From the NCBI GenBank assembly GCA_016271365.2, contig CM057449.1, positions 1,559,568,501-1,559,632,500 on the forward strand: DNA of 64,000 bases, in the 5' to 3' direction. A program made the position numbers and the translations under genes. Position 1 is the stretch's first letter. The number at the start of each line of letters is the position of its first letter. Below, one piece after another: positions 33,053 through 45,162 of the stretch. This DNA comes from Neoceratodus forsteri. Taxonomy: Eukaryota; Chordata; Ceratodontiformes; Ceratodontidae. The notes under the pieces were generated by a model. It made no database searches and was not told where the DNA came from. It saw only the letters and a program-made list of their open reading frames with translations.

Positions 33053-34560
33053 TGTAACCCTTATTTTCGGGGTTACTAGAGTCCCAGTAAGACCTAGTGG
33101 TAGGCAGGAAGGCAGCTTGTGAAACTCCAGTTAAATGGGTTTCACACTGTCTCACTCTGTTCTCAGTCACAGCTGGGACTGAGAGATGACATCACCATAG
33201 AACTGTCGCAGCTGCATAAGCCACATTGGAATCTGCAGCAGAGGGAGTGAGATAGAACGTTGGGAGTTTTTAAAGTCAGTTTTTCTGTTTGCCTCCTTGG
33301 GAGAAGGAAGTGACTTTTGTTTACCTTCTGTGTGAGAAGGTCAGTGTCCGGTTTCAAGTGGTGGAGACCGCTGTGCAGGGCTCAGTGCCCCCTCCCTCCG
33401 GGGGGGGGAGTAAAGTATCCCTCTGTGGATTCCAGGAGCAATCCCCTAATTTCTACTACAGGAAGAAAGCTGCCTTTTTTACAGTTTCTGTTTTTGGTCT
33501 GACAAGAGGAAAGAAGTTGTACCTCGACTGTGGGGCACCTGCAATGAAAGGGTGAGTGTTTGGGTCTAATTTGAGAGGGCAAACAATGTGTTTCTTCAGT
33601 TTGGAAAATGTGAAGAAGTATGGGATTTGGACTACTATTTGGGAGACCTATTGTACTAGGACAAACAAATGAAGTAGTATCAAAATCTACAGTTTGTATG
33701 GATTCAAGTAATGTTGTAGAGGGGGTGCTACAGTCCATCCACCGTTTAATCTACATTTCGAAGTTTTAGTTTCTGTTTGTCCAGAGAAATGGCTGGGTAT
33801 GGGCTGTGGGAGCTGGAGGTGGGAACACCCCCCATCTTTAGTAACCAGGTCCACCTCTATGGATTTCTTCTGTGATTGCTACTTGCCTCATGCGCCTGGC
33901 CAGTGATGAGGTGGGTACCCAGACGTGGGTCGCAAATTGGAAAATCTCTCTAGAAGTCGCAGACTCTAAGTGGTGTGGGGAGCCACAACTTGGGAAAAGA
34001 ATTCTCCTTGTTTGATGGGAGTCAGAAGGAAGTAAGAAGAAAATCTCTAGGAGTCGCAAACTCTAAGTGGTGTGGGGAGCCACAACAAGTAAAATTTGGG
34101 TTCATTCTTTAAATGGACCATCAGTCAAGTGGCCGGCAGGGGAGCTGGGCCAGTCGGGCTGTGTATCCAAAGCGCATGCAAGTCCGGGCTGTGTGCCTGG
34201 TGGGTCCAGAGCCAGAAAACAGTAGAAATGGGTTCATTCTTTAAGTGGACCGCCTTGTAGTCTCCAATCTGCATTATCAGTATACGTAGCCCCTTGGGGG
34301 TCCATCTATGCTTTGTTATGTTCAGCTAGTTATGAATAAAAGCCACACTGAAAAATCCCAATCCTGGTTCTGGACATTACAGTTATTGCTTCCTGTGTTC
34401 GGATTTACTTGGGTGCCCCTGTGCAGAGTAGCTATACCTAGGTCCCCTTGTGCCAGGTAACCTCATCCTCCCCGAACCCAGGTCCCCACCAGGTATTGCT
34501 GCCAATGCTAACAGCATGCCACCTGTCATTTTAGTAAAAAGGCAGGGGTGAGGGGTTACA
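33053..34560 (+). repeat. 3' LTR, 1,508 bp
   Basis: Starts TGTAACCC and ends GGGTTACA, collinear with the 5' LTR. AATAAA is at 34,335. The right copy of TACA follows at 34,561-34,564. Confidence 0.9.
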
Positions 34561-36185
34561 TACACATTTGGGATTGATATTTTGATTTGGATGTTTCAAG
34601 CAAATCATGATTTTGAAGGGATAATGGTGACACTGAATTCCCCCCAGTTAAAAGTTTTAGCCTATGCTGACGATTTGGTCTTGACTTTATCCCCCTCTTT
34701 TTCTACTAGTGCACTAACTTCAACAATAAATAGTTTCTCTAAAATGTCTGGATCTAAAATAAACTTTGGAAAGTGTAAGGGTGTAGTAATTGGCTCTACT
34801 CCACTGCCCCCGTCAGGTACAGTAGCAGGGATCCAAGTATCAGCAGAGCCCTTTAACATATTAGGACTACAGTTTGAACCAGGGGATATGGTTACCTTGA
34901 ACTGGGAAAAGGCCCTGAGTCAGGGAAATAGTTTGATAGGTAGTTGGAAGGGGCAACAACTTTCTAAAAAGAAAAGGGTGGCTCTGTTCAAAACTATTCT
35001 TACCCTTATTTTCCTGAACATTAGTTATATCTTTCCCCCTACACAGAAGGTTAGAACTGAATTGCTCAGTGTGTTTTTCCAAGCTTTTTGGGGTTCCAGG
35101 TTGAACCCTATAAAAAGAGAACTTACATATCTCCCAATAGCAAAGGGTGGGGTAAATAAGCCTAAACCTGTTGCCTTTTTCTTTAGTCTATTTCTGTCAT
35201 GCAATATTGGTCTTATATTGAAGCCAGGTGTGGTAATATGGAGGCCCCTAGTGGACTGGTAGTTACAGCAGTGTTTTATAAGTTGGGAAGAGAGAAGACC
35301 CAGACTTCTAAACAGACTCTCTAATATCCCATCACATGCATTTGATAGTATAAAACTAGCTATCAAATAAAAAATTACCCCAGTTCATCTCCTGACCATG
35401 GACAGAAAATCTATCAACATATTTTATCAGTGGAGTGTCGAACAGAGGTGGAGTTTCCAGAATGCCCAAATACACAGAAAAAGTAAATATTAACTCACTT
35501 AACCAATCCAAGGAGCCCCCCAACCCCACCCCCATGCTTGGGACTGTTTATGGTTGTGTATTTATGGGAGATTAGGAGTTAAGGGTAACAATAAACACAA
35601 GCAGATGACCGATAGATATTGTTCCAGAAATAGTTGTGAACAAATTGTAGAATCACAACAGCATCTTTTTTTAGAATGTGGGTATATTAAACCATTTTGG
35701 TCCCATTTGACAGAAGAATGGAAAGAGCCACTGTTTAGTACAATAGATTACCCCACACTGTTATATGGACCAGTTGGAAATGCATTTAACAGGGTATCAT
35801 GCAGATACAATCTATGTAATTTTAGGGGTTATACGGTATTATATTTGGCAGTCACGGTGCATGTGGGTATTATAGCAACGTGATACAACTTATATGGAAC
35901 TTCTCACTAATATTCAGAAAGCTATTTCAAGAATAATGCAATTAGATTATGAAAGATGTTCTGCTGAAAAAATAAGACATTTATGGATTAATTGTGACAC
36001 TTGGTGTAATTACTGCAACTGTTCATATCTGTTCCTTGTGTTCAGATAATATTGTATAAATGACGGAAAAATGGTTTTGTGATTTTGTATATATAATTCT
36101 GAATGTTTTATTAGATAATTTATCAAAATTGTGTATTATATTGATTTTTTTGTATGTAATGAAGACTAAATTACAATAAAATGCT
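34561..36185 (+). pseudogene. L1/Tx1-type LINE ORF2, RT active site to C-terminus, and 3' end
   Basis: The RT resumes with the 'YADDLVL' active-site box in a 226-codon frame starting at 34,582. This continues through a 'SGSKINFGKCKGV' block (the L1 'SGLKINW.KS' motif) and 'LGLQF', and it contains the palm and thumb. Stops break it near 35,262. A C-terminal piece at 35,554-35,883 keeps a Cys/His cluster (C-x3-C-x9-H-x4-C, 'QQHLFLECG..KPFW') seen at the end of Tx1/L1 ORF2. The 3' end is near 36,185 after 'acaataaaatg'. With the ORF1 part it makes about 6 kb of LINE. Confidence 0.8.
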
Positions 36186-36650
36186 CCTACTCTTGTTGAG
36201 AAGTGTCATAGGATCTTTACTATCCACCTGAACTACCACCAAAACAGGCAGATGGGACCTCGATTTAATGTCTCATCAGAAAGACAGAAGTTACCGTTGA
36301 ACCTTAACTATACTGGCACTACAGTACATACACACATTGAAGTCGTAACAAAAGGATTTAATATACAGTATCAACATACTGCAGCAGACACCAAGCTTTC
36401 ATCTAAAAAAAAAAAGTTCTTGTCATAATGGTTCCAACGTTAGCCTATTTTAAAGAAATTATCTTTTGAAAACTCTTCCTTTTGAAACAATAGGGCTAGA
36501 AAGCTTTTTTTTTTTTAAAAAATGAAAGCTTGGAGTCAGGTCAATATGAATGGGTTATATTAATACAGTTTTCATGTGTGGATATACATGTCTATTGAAT
36601 ACCACAAAACAAAAGTCCACACTTGGAAGGTGGTGCTCGGAATAAAAATT

Positions 36651-36961
36651 AATAACAAAGGCAAAAAAATTGATCAGGCACTCACTGCTGCTTTTAAAAC
36701 AAAAGGCCACTCCAACTCAGTGATTAATCAAAGTGAATCTCTTTTGTTATTAAAGTGCCATCTCAGGCAAAAAAACATACAGTGCCTGATGCATTTTCGA
36801 TTTTCAAAAATCCTTCTCAAAGGCACTTCAGACAATGTATTTTTTTTTTTAAGATAGCACTTTAATAAAAGAAGACATGCACTTTTGTTTATCATTGAGT
36901 CAGAGCGGCCTTTTGTTTCAAAAGCGGTGGTGAGTGCCCAATGTTTTTATCTCGTTGTTAT
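36651..36961. repeat. 310-bp hairpin MITE-like element
   Basis: The left arm from 'ataacaaaggc' pairs with the right arm ending 'ctcgttgttat'. Inner blocks such as AAAACAAAAGGCCACTC / GAGCGGCCTTTTGTTTC (a few mismatches) pair as well. A smaller nested hairpin (caggca/tgcctg) lies near the middle. Confidence 0.75.
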
Positions 36962-36964
36962 ATA

Positions 36965-37640
36965 TATATATGGATATGATATGTTGGCAAAAAAATGTAT
37001 ATCACTGCATATTTTTTACTTTTTAAGGTAGTCTTAATATATATTTTTTATATTGATAGTAGGAAATGTAGGCCCTATATTGATAAATAAATTATCATAG
37101 CAATATAATAATTTTATTCATCACTATAACAAAGTGAGACGTTTTTATTTTAAAACTTGTGATTGTGCTTTTCTGATTTTTGGCAGTTTTGTGCCTTATT
37201 TAACTATGAACTGTGTAATTTGCTTCCCAATATGCATGCATGATATGCCCATAACTGAGTGTGAACATTTCCACTACCACCTTCCAGTAACCCCAATCTT
37301 TTTTGCTTTTGCTAAAGACTCAGGAGATAATAATATGTGAAATGTAGTGGTGCTCATTGATTTGGCATGTTCCCTCATTGAGGAGCTGCAGTCCAGCAGA
37401 GCAATAGGATTGGTGATGAGGGTACCACCGGCACTGCCACTATTTAATGAGAGGTGGTACCAGTAAATGTAATGGATTTGGACTATGGAAAGGAAATCCC
37501 CCAGTAGAGGAAATCTGTCAGAAACCTGAGGCCAAGTGATCTGCCTTTTTATCCCAGGTATACTAAGTGCGTTATTAAGTGAGCTCCTTGTTTTGGCTGT
37601 CTCTTCTCTAATTAATAAATACTGTATCCAGGAATGCTAT
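36965..37640. other. No gene recognised
   Basis: AT-rich sequence with a short (TA)n run at about 36,960. No coding motif seen. Confidence 0.4.
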
Positions 37641-37650
37641 TCTTCTAGGG

Positions 37651-37981
37651 CAGGATTTCTCAACTTGGGGTCCATTAGGTTTCACTCGGAGATCCTCTTC
37701 AGCAGGTAAGTCACAAACATCAAGCCTAAACTACTTACTACATAAATAACAGTTTAATACAATAAATATTGTCTTATTTGTATGACATTTTTATTCCTAC
37801 TTAATACTGAATAAACTGAAACACTACTGAAAATGAAAGTCTTTTTTAGGACAGGAGATCTCTGGGCATGTCTGGTCATTGCCAGGGGTCCTTGGTCATA
37901 TTTGGGCATGAAGAAATGGTCCTCAGTCATGTATGGTCATAGTTAAGGGATCCTTAGTGTCAGAAAGGTTGAGAATCCTTG
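37651..37981. mobile_element. hAT-type MITE (Charlie-like), 331 bp
   Basis: The ends are CAGGATTTCTCAACTTGGGG and, read back from the right, CAAGGATTCTCAACCTTTC. These resemble hAT-Charlie ends, which read 'CAG.GGTTCTCAACC'. The flanks 'ttctaggg' and 'ccctaggg' agree at 6 of 8 positions, as an aged 8-bp target duplication would. There is no transposase. Confidence 0.75.
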
Positions 37982-38084
37982 CCCTAGGGAAAGTGATCCA
38001 ACTCAGATTTAAAAGTTTCAGTTCTATTCACTTCTAACACTTCAACCTGGTAAATACAGCTTAAATTTAAATATCTTATTCATT

Positions 38085-38245
38085 TTTTTTTTTTTACCAA
38101 TTATTTTACCAGGTGAGACACACTAAGCTGAAAGCTTGTTTGCAGGTGCAACCTGGGAGCACAAGGAAGTTAAGTGACTTGCTCAGGGTCACACAGTATG
38201 CACCTAGGGGGCTGTGGGATTCAAACCCAGGTCTCCAGATTTGTA
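38085..38245 (-). mobile_element. MIR-like SINE with L2-type tail
   Basis: The minus strand holds the core (gtgaccctgagcaagtcact) and the tail 'aaacaagctttcagctt' to 'cacctggtaaaa'. Part of the tRNA-derived head is present ('cctgggtttgaatccc', a B box). Confidence 0.7.
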
Positions 38246-38999
38246 CTTACCTAATTCTCTTTTGTACTGTAAACTGTATACCTTGTATCTGCAAATATGC
38301 TGAATATGTTTTATCTACTTGATATTACTTTTTCTGTCCTTACGACCCTAGACCCTTTGAAAATAGGCACAGCCTAAATGGTCTTATGTGTAACAAATAA
38401 AATATATTTGGAAGCTTGTTCCATATGTTCAATTTCATTTCTGTTTTGGGGGGCGGGGAGTAACCCTAACTAGTCCAAATTAGATGCAACACATCATTTG
38501 TATCGAGGTCCTGTTTCCAATGTCCATTCTAAAGATGAGAGGGACTGAAGTTTAGAATAACACATTTACAGTACTTCAACATTTATCGTGCAAGTTGGTT
38601 TTCCAGCAAACTGTAAACAACATCAGAAACGTAGGCAACCTTTTTAATAATCAAAATAAAATATTCCTTATCTTCCTTGATTGCTACAATTAGATTAATG
38701 AAACTGGTTTGGATATAATGTCTTGGAACTAGTAAAATAATGATACTCAATAAACGTTATCTCCAGTATACAATGTTTGTACTTCTTTTCCTCTGTCACA
38801 AACCATTAGGCTAAGGCTTAGACTAATACAAAATGTGCATCCTGATTTCTGGTAGAAATACTTTGCTGGGAATATCATCAATCCTACTGTGTTTCACAAC
38901 TGTATTGCAAAAGCTACTCTTACTATTCTCAGATGTGGTACAGGCTCAATGTGCTCCTCGATACTTTGATGAACTTTTAAAATAGCCAAAGGAGGTTGC

Positions 39000-40656
39000 A
39001 GAAGAAATCAGAGAGGCATAAACAGCCCCTTCCACAGACTGTAGCGGAGAGTAGGGATGATTGGAGGGGAGTTAACTCCCCCCCCCCCCCGAGTGCACAA
39101 TAAAGAAAAAAGCAGAATGGTTGAAAAGAGCGAGCAGGAACAAGAGCTGCAAAAAGAAAGAGGAGGAGCAGGAAAGGAAAAAAGGAGACAAAGTGGATAG
39201 CAGGCAGAGTGGTAATAAAATGTGGAAGGCCTTGTGTAAAAATGCAAGAAGTCTAGGAAATACAATTCTGGACCTAGAGGCCATAATGGTGCAGACAGGC
39301 CCAGATATCACGGCAATTATTGAGCTGCAGTGCGCAAGAAACCATGAATGGGACATGGCCGTACTAGGCTATACTCTGTTCAGGAAAGATAGGATGGGAA
39401 GTAAAGGAGATGGGGTGGTGCTGTATATAAGGGACAGTATCAAAGCAACAGAAACACAGGGAATCCAAGGGAGAATGGGAGTGTTGGAGGTACCGTGGGT
39501 CACCCTGGAGATGGGAAATGCAGCCACTATTCACACAGGAGTGATCCACAGATCTCCAACACAGGGACAGAATTTAGATCAGGCACTGGTGGAAGCCACT
39601 GGCACAATAGCACGAAAAGGGGAGGTTCTACTGGTGGGGAACATCAATCTGCTAGATGTAGACTGGAGCATCCCAGTCACAGCTTCAGCCAGAATCAGGG
39701 ATCTCCTGGACTCCCGGGGGGGGGTTCTCAGGCAACTAGTCAATGAGCCCACTCATGATGGTACAATACTGGACCTGATGCTCACTAACAGGGACAGTAT
39801 TGCAGATGTCAAGGTGGGAGGCCACCTGGGGACCAGGGACCACTGTACAGTGTGGTTCAACATAAGGACAGCAGTGGAAGCAAACCACACAAGGATGAGG
39901 GTCCTGAACTTCAGGAGGGCTGATTGTAAAAAACTGAGTGAATGTCTCAGAGATGACCTAGTTAGGGGATGACCTGGATGGTGTAGAGGAACAGTGGGCT
40001 AAGTTAAGGGAAGGCACAGTGAAGGCAACAAACCTCTGTGCAAAGGAAGTGAGCAAAAACAACAGGAAAAAGAGACTGCTATGGTTCTCAAATGAAGGTG
40101 CTGAAAAGGTTAAGGCTAAAAGGGTAGCCTTCAGGATGTATAAAGAAACCCAGAGGGAAGAAAACAGGGAGACAGGAAAGTGGTGAGAAAAGAATAGCTC
40201 AAGGGGTAATGAAATGGGACTAGACATTTTTAGGTACATAAGTGAAAAGAAAGACATGGGGAGGGATTATGAGGTTGAGAAAGGCAGGCAGGGACTGTGC
40301 AGAGGAGGATCAGGAAAAAGCAGATATCCTGAACAAATACTTTTGTTCAATCTTCACAGGGGAAGGGGACAGGGGTGGGCCACATAAAAGCAATAGTGAC
40401 ATGGTGGGGGAGAGACACAAGTCCCTTTACAGAGGAGAGAATCCTGCAGGGACTCACAAATCTAAAAGTGGGGCCAGACAAGGTACACCAAGGGTACTGA
40501 GGGAGCTCAGGGAGGTACTGACTGTACCTCTAATTGTCTTTTTTAACAGTTCACTGGAAATGGAAGTGGTTCTAGAGGACTGCAGGAGGGCAGATGTCCT
40601 GCTTCACAAAAGCGGTAGCAGTAAGAAGGCTAGCAACTGTAGGCCAGTCAGCTAAC
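39000..40656 (+). pseudogene. CR1-type LINE ORF2, endonuclease to start of RT
   Basis: A 283-codon frame (39,121-39,972) covers the CR1 endonuclease: 'KNARSLGNTILDLEAIM' at the start, then 'DITAIIE', 'GDGVVLYIRD', 'LLVGNINLLDVDW' (GDFN usually, D lost here), 'GTILDLMLTN' and 'LGTRDHCTV' (SDH changed to RDH). A shift near 39,970 carries on to the 'LLWFSNEGAEKVKAKR' linker. A frame at 40,242-40,655 has 'LNKYFCSIFT' and ends at 'ASNCRPVS', the first RT motif. The rest of the RT is missing and an antisense tail follows. The endonuclease is dead by active-site loss. Confidence 0.8.
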
Positions 40657-40658
40657 AT

Positions 40659-41060
40659 CAGTAGTTTATTTATTTATTTATTGAAATGTTTCACCAGGAA
40701 GGCACACTGAGCAACAGGTTGCTCATCTCCCAGTGCGACCTGGGGGGAAAGGGTACAATAAGGATGAGACATTTTACATTCAAGTTACAAAGATCAACAT
40801 AGCATACAATTAATTAAGGCAGTTGTTACAAACAGTGATGCATACATATGTAATTTGTGAGGACGTAAAGAGAACTGAGATCCAGGATCAGTGAACACTT
40901 GAGGGGTATAAGGCAGGGAAACAATACATATGTGATTGCAAAACATATACAGGAAACAAGGGGGGATGTAAACCGTAATATTAGTTTCTCTGCAATTGAG
41001 AAAGACTGGCATGATAAGGGGGGAATTATGAAATTAAACTAAGCAGAGAGGAACAGTACT
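40659..41060 (-). mobile_element. L2-like 3' end (antisense)
   Basis: It opens on the + strand with 'tttatttatttatttattg', 'ttcaccaggaaggcac' and 'agtgcgacctgggggg', the shared tail, and then continues with 300 bp of AT-rich LINE 3' UTR-like sequence. It truncates the CR1 copy. Confidence 0.5.
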
Positions 41061-41344
41061 GGATCTATACATTGGGGGCTATGAAAAATCCAGGTCTGAG
41101 CAGGCATTTGGAAATTGTCCTATTCTTACTGAAATAACAAAAAAAAATTATTGATAAAAGAATTTGAATAGCAAAGGGACTGTAAATACTTGCATATGTG
41201 TGAATATATTTGTTTTTACAGGGATAACAATGTACAAGACAGATTGAAAACAATATAGAGCTATCAAGTGAAATATGGACTTTTATTATTCAATATTGCT
41301 GCAACTAATTATATGGAGGATTCTGATAAACTCCATGTTTATAT

Positions 41345-42880
41345 GCACTGGGCCCCATACACGATGCCAAAACATCGCGTAAACCAGTCGTGTTGGCATC
41401 GATACGCATGAATGCCATGGAGCAGGGTCCCATGGACCCCATGCAACATTCACAATCTGGATGCAAGACAATTGCATGCCTGATCCCCCAATCACATGGA
41501 CAGCAATGCGCTGGGGTTGGGCGATGGGCATGCCGGGTGTGGGCTGGCATTACACGCCAGTCACAAAAATACGTAGTGCGATCCACTGGGGGGCATAGTG
41601 CAGAGCAGGTTACAGCAGCAACAGGGACCCTGCCATAACCCACTGTGCACCCCCACAGAAACCACCTGCTGGACACAGCTCGCTTGCCCACAAGGCAGAC
41701 AGGGAGGGCTAGGACAGCTGATTGGGCGAGTGCCCACACCTCACAGCAAAAGGTGCCGCCATCGTTGCGCTGCACCCGCCACCAGTTGTCTTGCCGAGCA
41801 ACCCCTGCCAACACGCCGCATCCCACCCCTGTATTGTCCTGTGCCCCTGCCCCAACAAAAGGCGGCACCCACCAGTCATGGCAGCACACACCCCCAAGCA
41901 GAACACCTGCCCTATTCAGTGGGTCATCTGCCTCCGGGTACTGTCCTATGCCTATGATTCATCGTTACCACCTCTGCCCCCACACTGGTGGCCAGTGTAC
42001 CCCACCCAACCACTGCGGTACCAATGACCTCCCCCCCTGCTCCCGTACCGTCCCATGGGTACTGCAGCCAGGACCGTGGCCAGCGTGCTGCCCATCCACA
42101 CCTTCACAGCTGCCAACCATCGATGTGCTGCCAGGAGCAGCACTCTGCTTATTTATAGGCACTGTGATCCCGGCAGCACTTGGATGGCAGGCTGTTGTGG
42201 AGGTGTGGGTGGGCTGAGCCACTGGCTGGTCCTGGCCATGGCACCGGTGGGAGGGTACGGAGGGCAGGGGTCATCGGTGCCATGGCAGGTGTGGGGTACA
42301 CTGGCCAGCAATGTGGGAGTGGGGGTACCAGGGGGCTGACAGCATACACCAGGGTTCAAGGCCTCTGTGTGTGTGAGGGGGTGGACCTGCCCACAGTGGG
42401 GTTCAGGGGCACCGGGCATGGGGTCAGGGTCAGGGTCAGGGGGATTGTTACTGTGGGGTACAGGCACTGCTGTGCTAGGGGGCAGCCTGCGGGCTGGTGG
42501 TGGGGTTACTCTGCCAGGGACTGTCTGTGTGCCAGGAAGGCGCCCTTCTGTGCAGCTGATGCAGGGGTCTACAGGGTGATGGGGACAAGCTGTGTGGGTC
42601 CGGGTGCCTGCGACAGGCATTCACACACCCGGACACACACCATTACGCAAGGGATCCACTGCAGAACCCATGTCAGACATCCGACTGGATGCCCGGCTGG
42701 GTCCACAACTCTGCCCACAGCCACCCTGTGTGGTCCTGCACACCTGGAGTGTGGTACCTCAGACAGGTGGTGGCCATTAGTGAATAACAGCGGGTGCGCA
42801 CCTGTTCCCAGGTGCACAGCTGCGTGGGTGGGTTATGCCCTCTGGCATGTATAACCCCTCCCATTCGTGCATAGGGCCTA
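41345..42880. other. GC-rich block of about 1.5 kb, unassigned
   Basis: The composition jumps from AT-rich to GC-rich. The borders show an imperfect inverted similarity: GGGCCCCATACACGATG at the left and, read back, AGGCCCTATGCACGAATG at the right. That could be the ends of a DNA transposon. Open frames of 190-220 codons occur on both strands with Cys-, Trp- and Pro-rich translations and no motif I can name, so I treat them as compositional. A CpG island or a decayed transposase cannot be excluded. Confidence 0.35.
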
Positions 42881-44650
42881 ATGACTATAATACTAGCCAC
42901 AATGTGTTTTACTAATAATTCTAATATATGTATAGAATGGGTTTTAATTATGTTAATAATATCTACCAAAGGGGATTTAAATGTAAGAAAGCAATATGAT
43001 TGATTAGAACAAAGTTTTGAAAAATCTCGAGGCTATATAAGACATATGCAACTAAAGGGGGATAGACTCTAAAAAAGTATCAAGTGATGACTCAAAACAT
43101 TGCTCATAGCATCAGTGAATCCAACAGGGGTCAGGGATCTGACAAACTTTGATGTGGCATTTGCCTATGAGCCTTTAATGGAACAAAGTTCAGTTTTTAA
43201 ATGTCGTTCCAAGCTGTATGTAGAGTATCATTATGCTGGTGAGTGTTGCCAAGTATACCGCTGTTCAGAAAAAACAGACAATTTATTCTTGGACAAGCTG
43301 TCACTGCATGTGACTATCACATGGGAAAGTAGTAAACACCTGCAGAACAGGACCCATCTAATATAATGAGAGTGTTGGAACAGATGTTATGTAGTGCTGA
43401 CGTACTGATCAAATACTGGATCATTCTGATGATGCAACTGAACCTCCTGCTGGAAGTAAGTCAGTCTTAGAAGAGTCTGTAACTACAGACAATGCAGTAC
43501 CAGCTTCTGTGCCAGCTTCACCAAACAGGACTTTGACACCAAAGTCAGCTGCAGATTCAGAATCTGAGGAGATGGAAGTCAATTTTTTCAATAGGTATGG
43601 ACTCAAAATCCATGTGACAAAAAATGTTATTTCTACATGTGTGACGAATTTTAGAACCTTAAATTTATCACTCATATGTGCTATAATTGCTACCTGCTAG
43701 TCATCCTCCCTGTCTCCTCCCCACTCCCAGCACTACTTCACTGCTTACACTGACACGTACAAGTCAACAGTACATTAAATTCGGCCTCGCTCTCCCTTCA
43801 CCTTTGAAAAGCAGCATACTTTCCAAAACATCCAGTCCTCAACCAAACTAAATGACAAGCAGTTCACTTTTTTCTATTTTAGACAAAGCCCCAGCCACCA
43901 CACTGTAGTCACAATTGTGTTCCTTCCCATCTTGTCTTTAATAAAGCCAAATCTCAGCTTACTGGCTTTTTTCAACAAAGACACACCTTTGTTGCCTTTT
44001 TCCCAAAGATTCTTCAGGATGCAAGCCTATATGCAGGTGTTGTCCGATAGTACCATTTGTAACAAAAAACAAATAAAAAAAAACACAGAGGCAAACCAGC
44101 AACATCAATTAATAAAACTTTTTAAAACTGCTGCTTGAGACACTATTTTCTCATCGCACACACTTGATGCTGAGCAGCTCCAGTCACCCTTCAAACTCCA
44201 CACTTTCAGTGACAGTGCAGGATCAAGCAGATAAATGGTACAAAACAACTTCCAAAAAGTCACAGTTCTGGCTTGTTCACGGCATGGTGACCTCTATTTT
44301 TTACAGCTGAGGCTCACACTTGCTTACCAAAAACTGAAGCCATCATGTTTTTTTCTTTTTTCAAAGACTGCACAGCCCATACCACATGCATTTCCCCCCC
44401 AATAGAAAGCCACACTGCAAACGTAGGGACATAGCAACCATACCAACCAAGAATAAATCCTGAACTACCCAGACAGTAATACAAAGTGGCACACAGCAGA
44501 ATACCAAAGAGTCTACTATCATTTTATTTTTTAAAGCAAGTCACAGTAAAATACAAAATGCTAACATAACTACAAACCTGTGGAATAAATTGAACATACA
44601 ATGTGGACCATCGTGTGATATTTTTATCCACACTCAAGCTGTTTGATCTC
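42881..44650. other. Unassigned region with short open frames
   Basis: Frames at 43,100-43,366 (88 codons) and 43,420-43,700 have an acidic, Ser/Pro/Thr-rich look ('ADSESEEMEVNFFNRYG'). They may be remnants of an unknown element. Nothing supports a host gene. The rest up to 44,650 is AT-rich. Confidence 0.3.
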
Positions 44651-44657
44651 TAACACA

Positions 44658-44835
44658 TGGAGGCAGTATAGTGCAGTGGGTTAAGGCTCTGAGCTGCAGA
44701 TCTGGTGACCTGGGTTTGAATCCCACAGCCACCTAGGTGCATACTGTGTGATCCTGAGCAAGTCACCTAACTTCCTTGTGCTCCCAGGTCACATCTGGAA
44801 ACAAGCTTCAACTTAATGTGCTACTCCTGGTTAAA
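44658..44835 (+). mobile_element. MIR-like SINE, near full length
   Basis: The tRNA-type head 'cagtatagtgcagtgggtta' (A box), 'gggtttgaatcccacag' (B box), then the conserved core 'gatcctgagcaagtcacct' and tail 'tcctggttaaac' appear in order. This is the best sense-strand copy of the family in the window. Confidence 0.8.
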
Positions 44836-45162
44836 CAATGTTCCCTAGCACATCACTCATGGTTTATGCCACTCGTGAGGTTGCTGGAGGTCAAACAGCT
44901 CTTGTGTGGTTAAAAAAGTTATCACACAGGTCATCACATATCCCTTATTTATTAATGTCATCTTCTCACTAAAATTTACCAGTGCTGGGATCACCACCTG
45001 AAGCTGTGATTAGTCATCGCTATCTGGAGTGGATTTAGAAAGCCTTCAAATCAATTGGCTTTATAGGAGGTTTACTTAAAAAATAAAAGAGACAAGAATA
45101 GAAAGAACTGCTAAACAGTAACTAAAATGAGCAATACTGCATATGTTATGTAATGTTAGTGT

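Larger units (their letters stand above)
27390..34560 (+). mobile_element. LTR retroelement (ERV-like, non-autonomous)
   Basis: Two long direct repeats (1,538 and 1,508 bp), each starting TGTAACCC and ending TTACA, enclose a 4.1-kb interior. There is a tRNA-Thr-type primer site 4 nt after the first LTR and a 4-bp target duplication. The interior has no reverse transcriptase, protease, integrase, envelope or classical Gag motif in any frame that I can see. It does have a single gene with canonical splice sites. Long LTRs, a 4-bp duplication and a spliced non-structural gene recall complex retroviruses. The lack of pol makes it a passenger that must have used another element's enzymes. Confidence 0.85.

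Noticed and set aside
23031..36185. A working LINE
   Set aside because: ORF1 has several stops, the endonuclease and RT have altered catalytic residues, and the LTR element splits ORF2.
41305..42620. Open frames of 155-224 codons on both strands in the GC-rich block
   Set aside because: They overlap in several frames and both strands, have low-complexity Cys/Pro/Trp-rich translations and no motif. GC-rich DNA has few stops.
44658..44735. tRNA gene at the head of the MIR-like SINE
   Set aside because: A and B boxes are present but the cloverleaf does not close. It continues into the SINE core.
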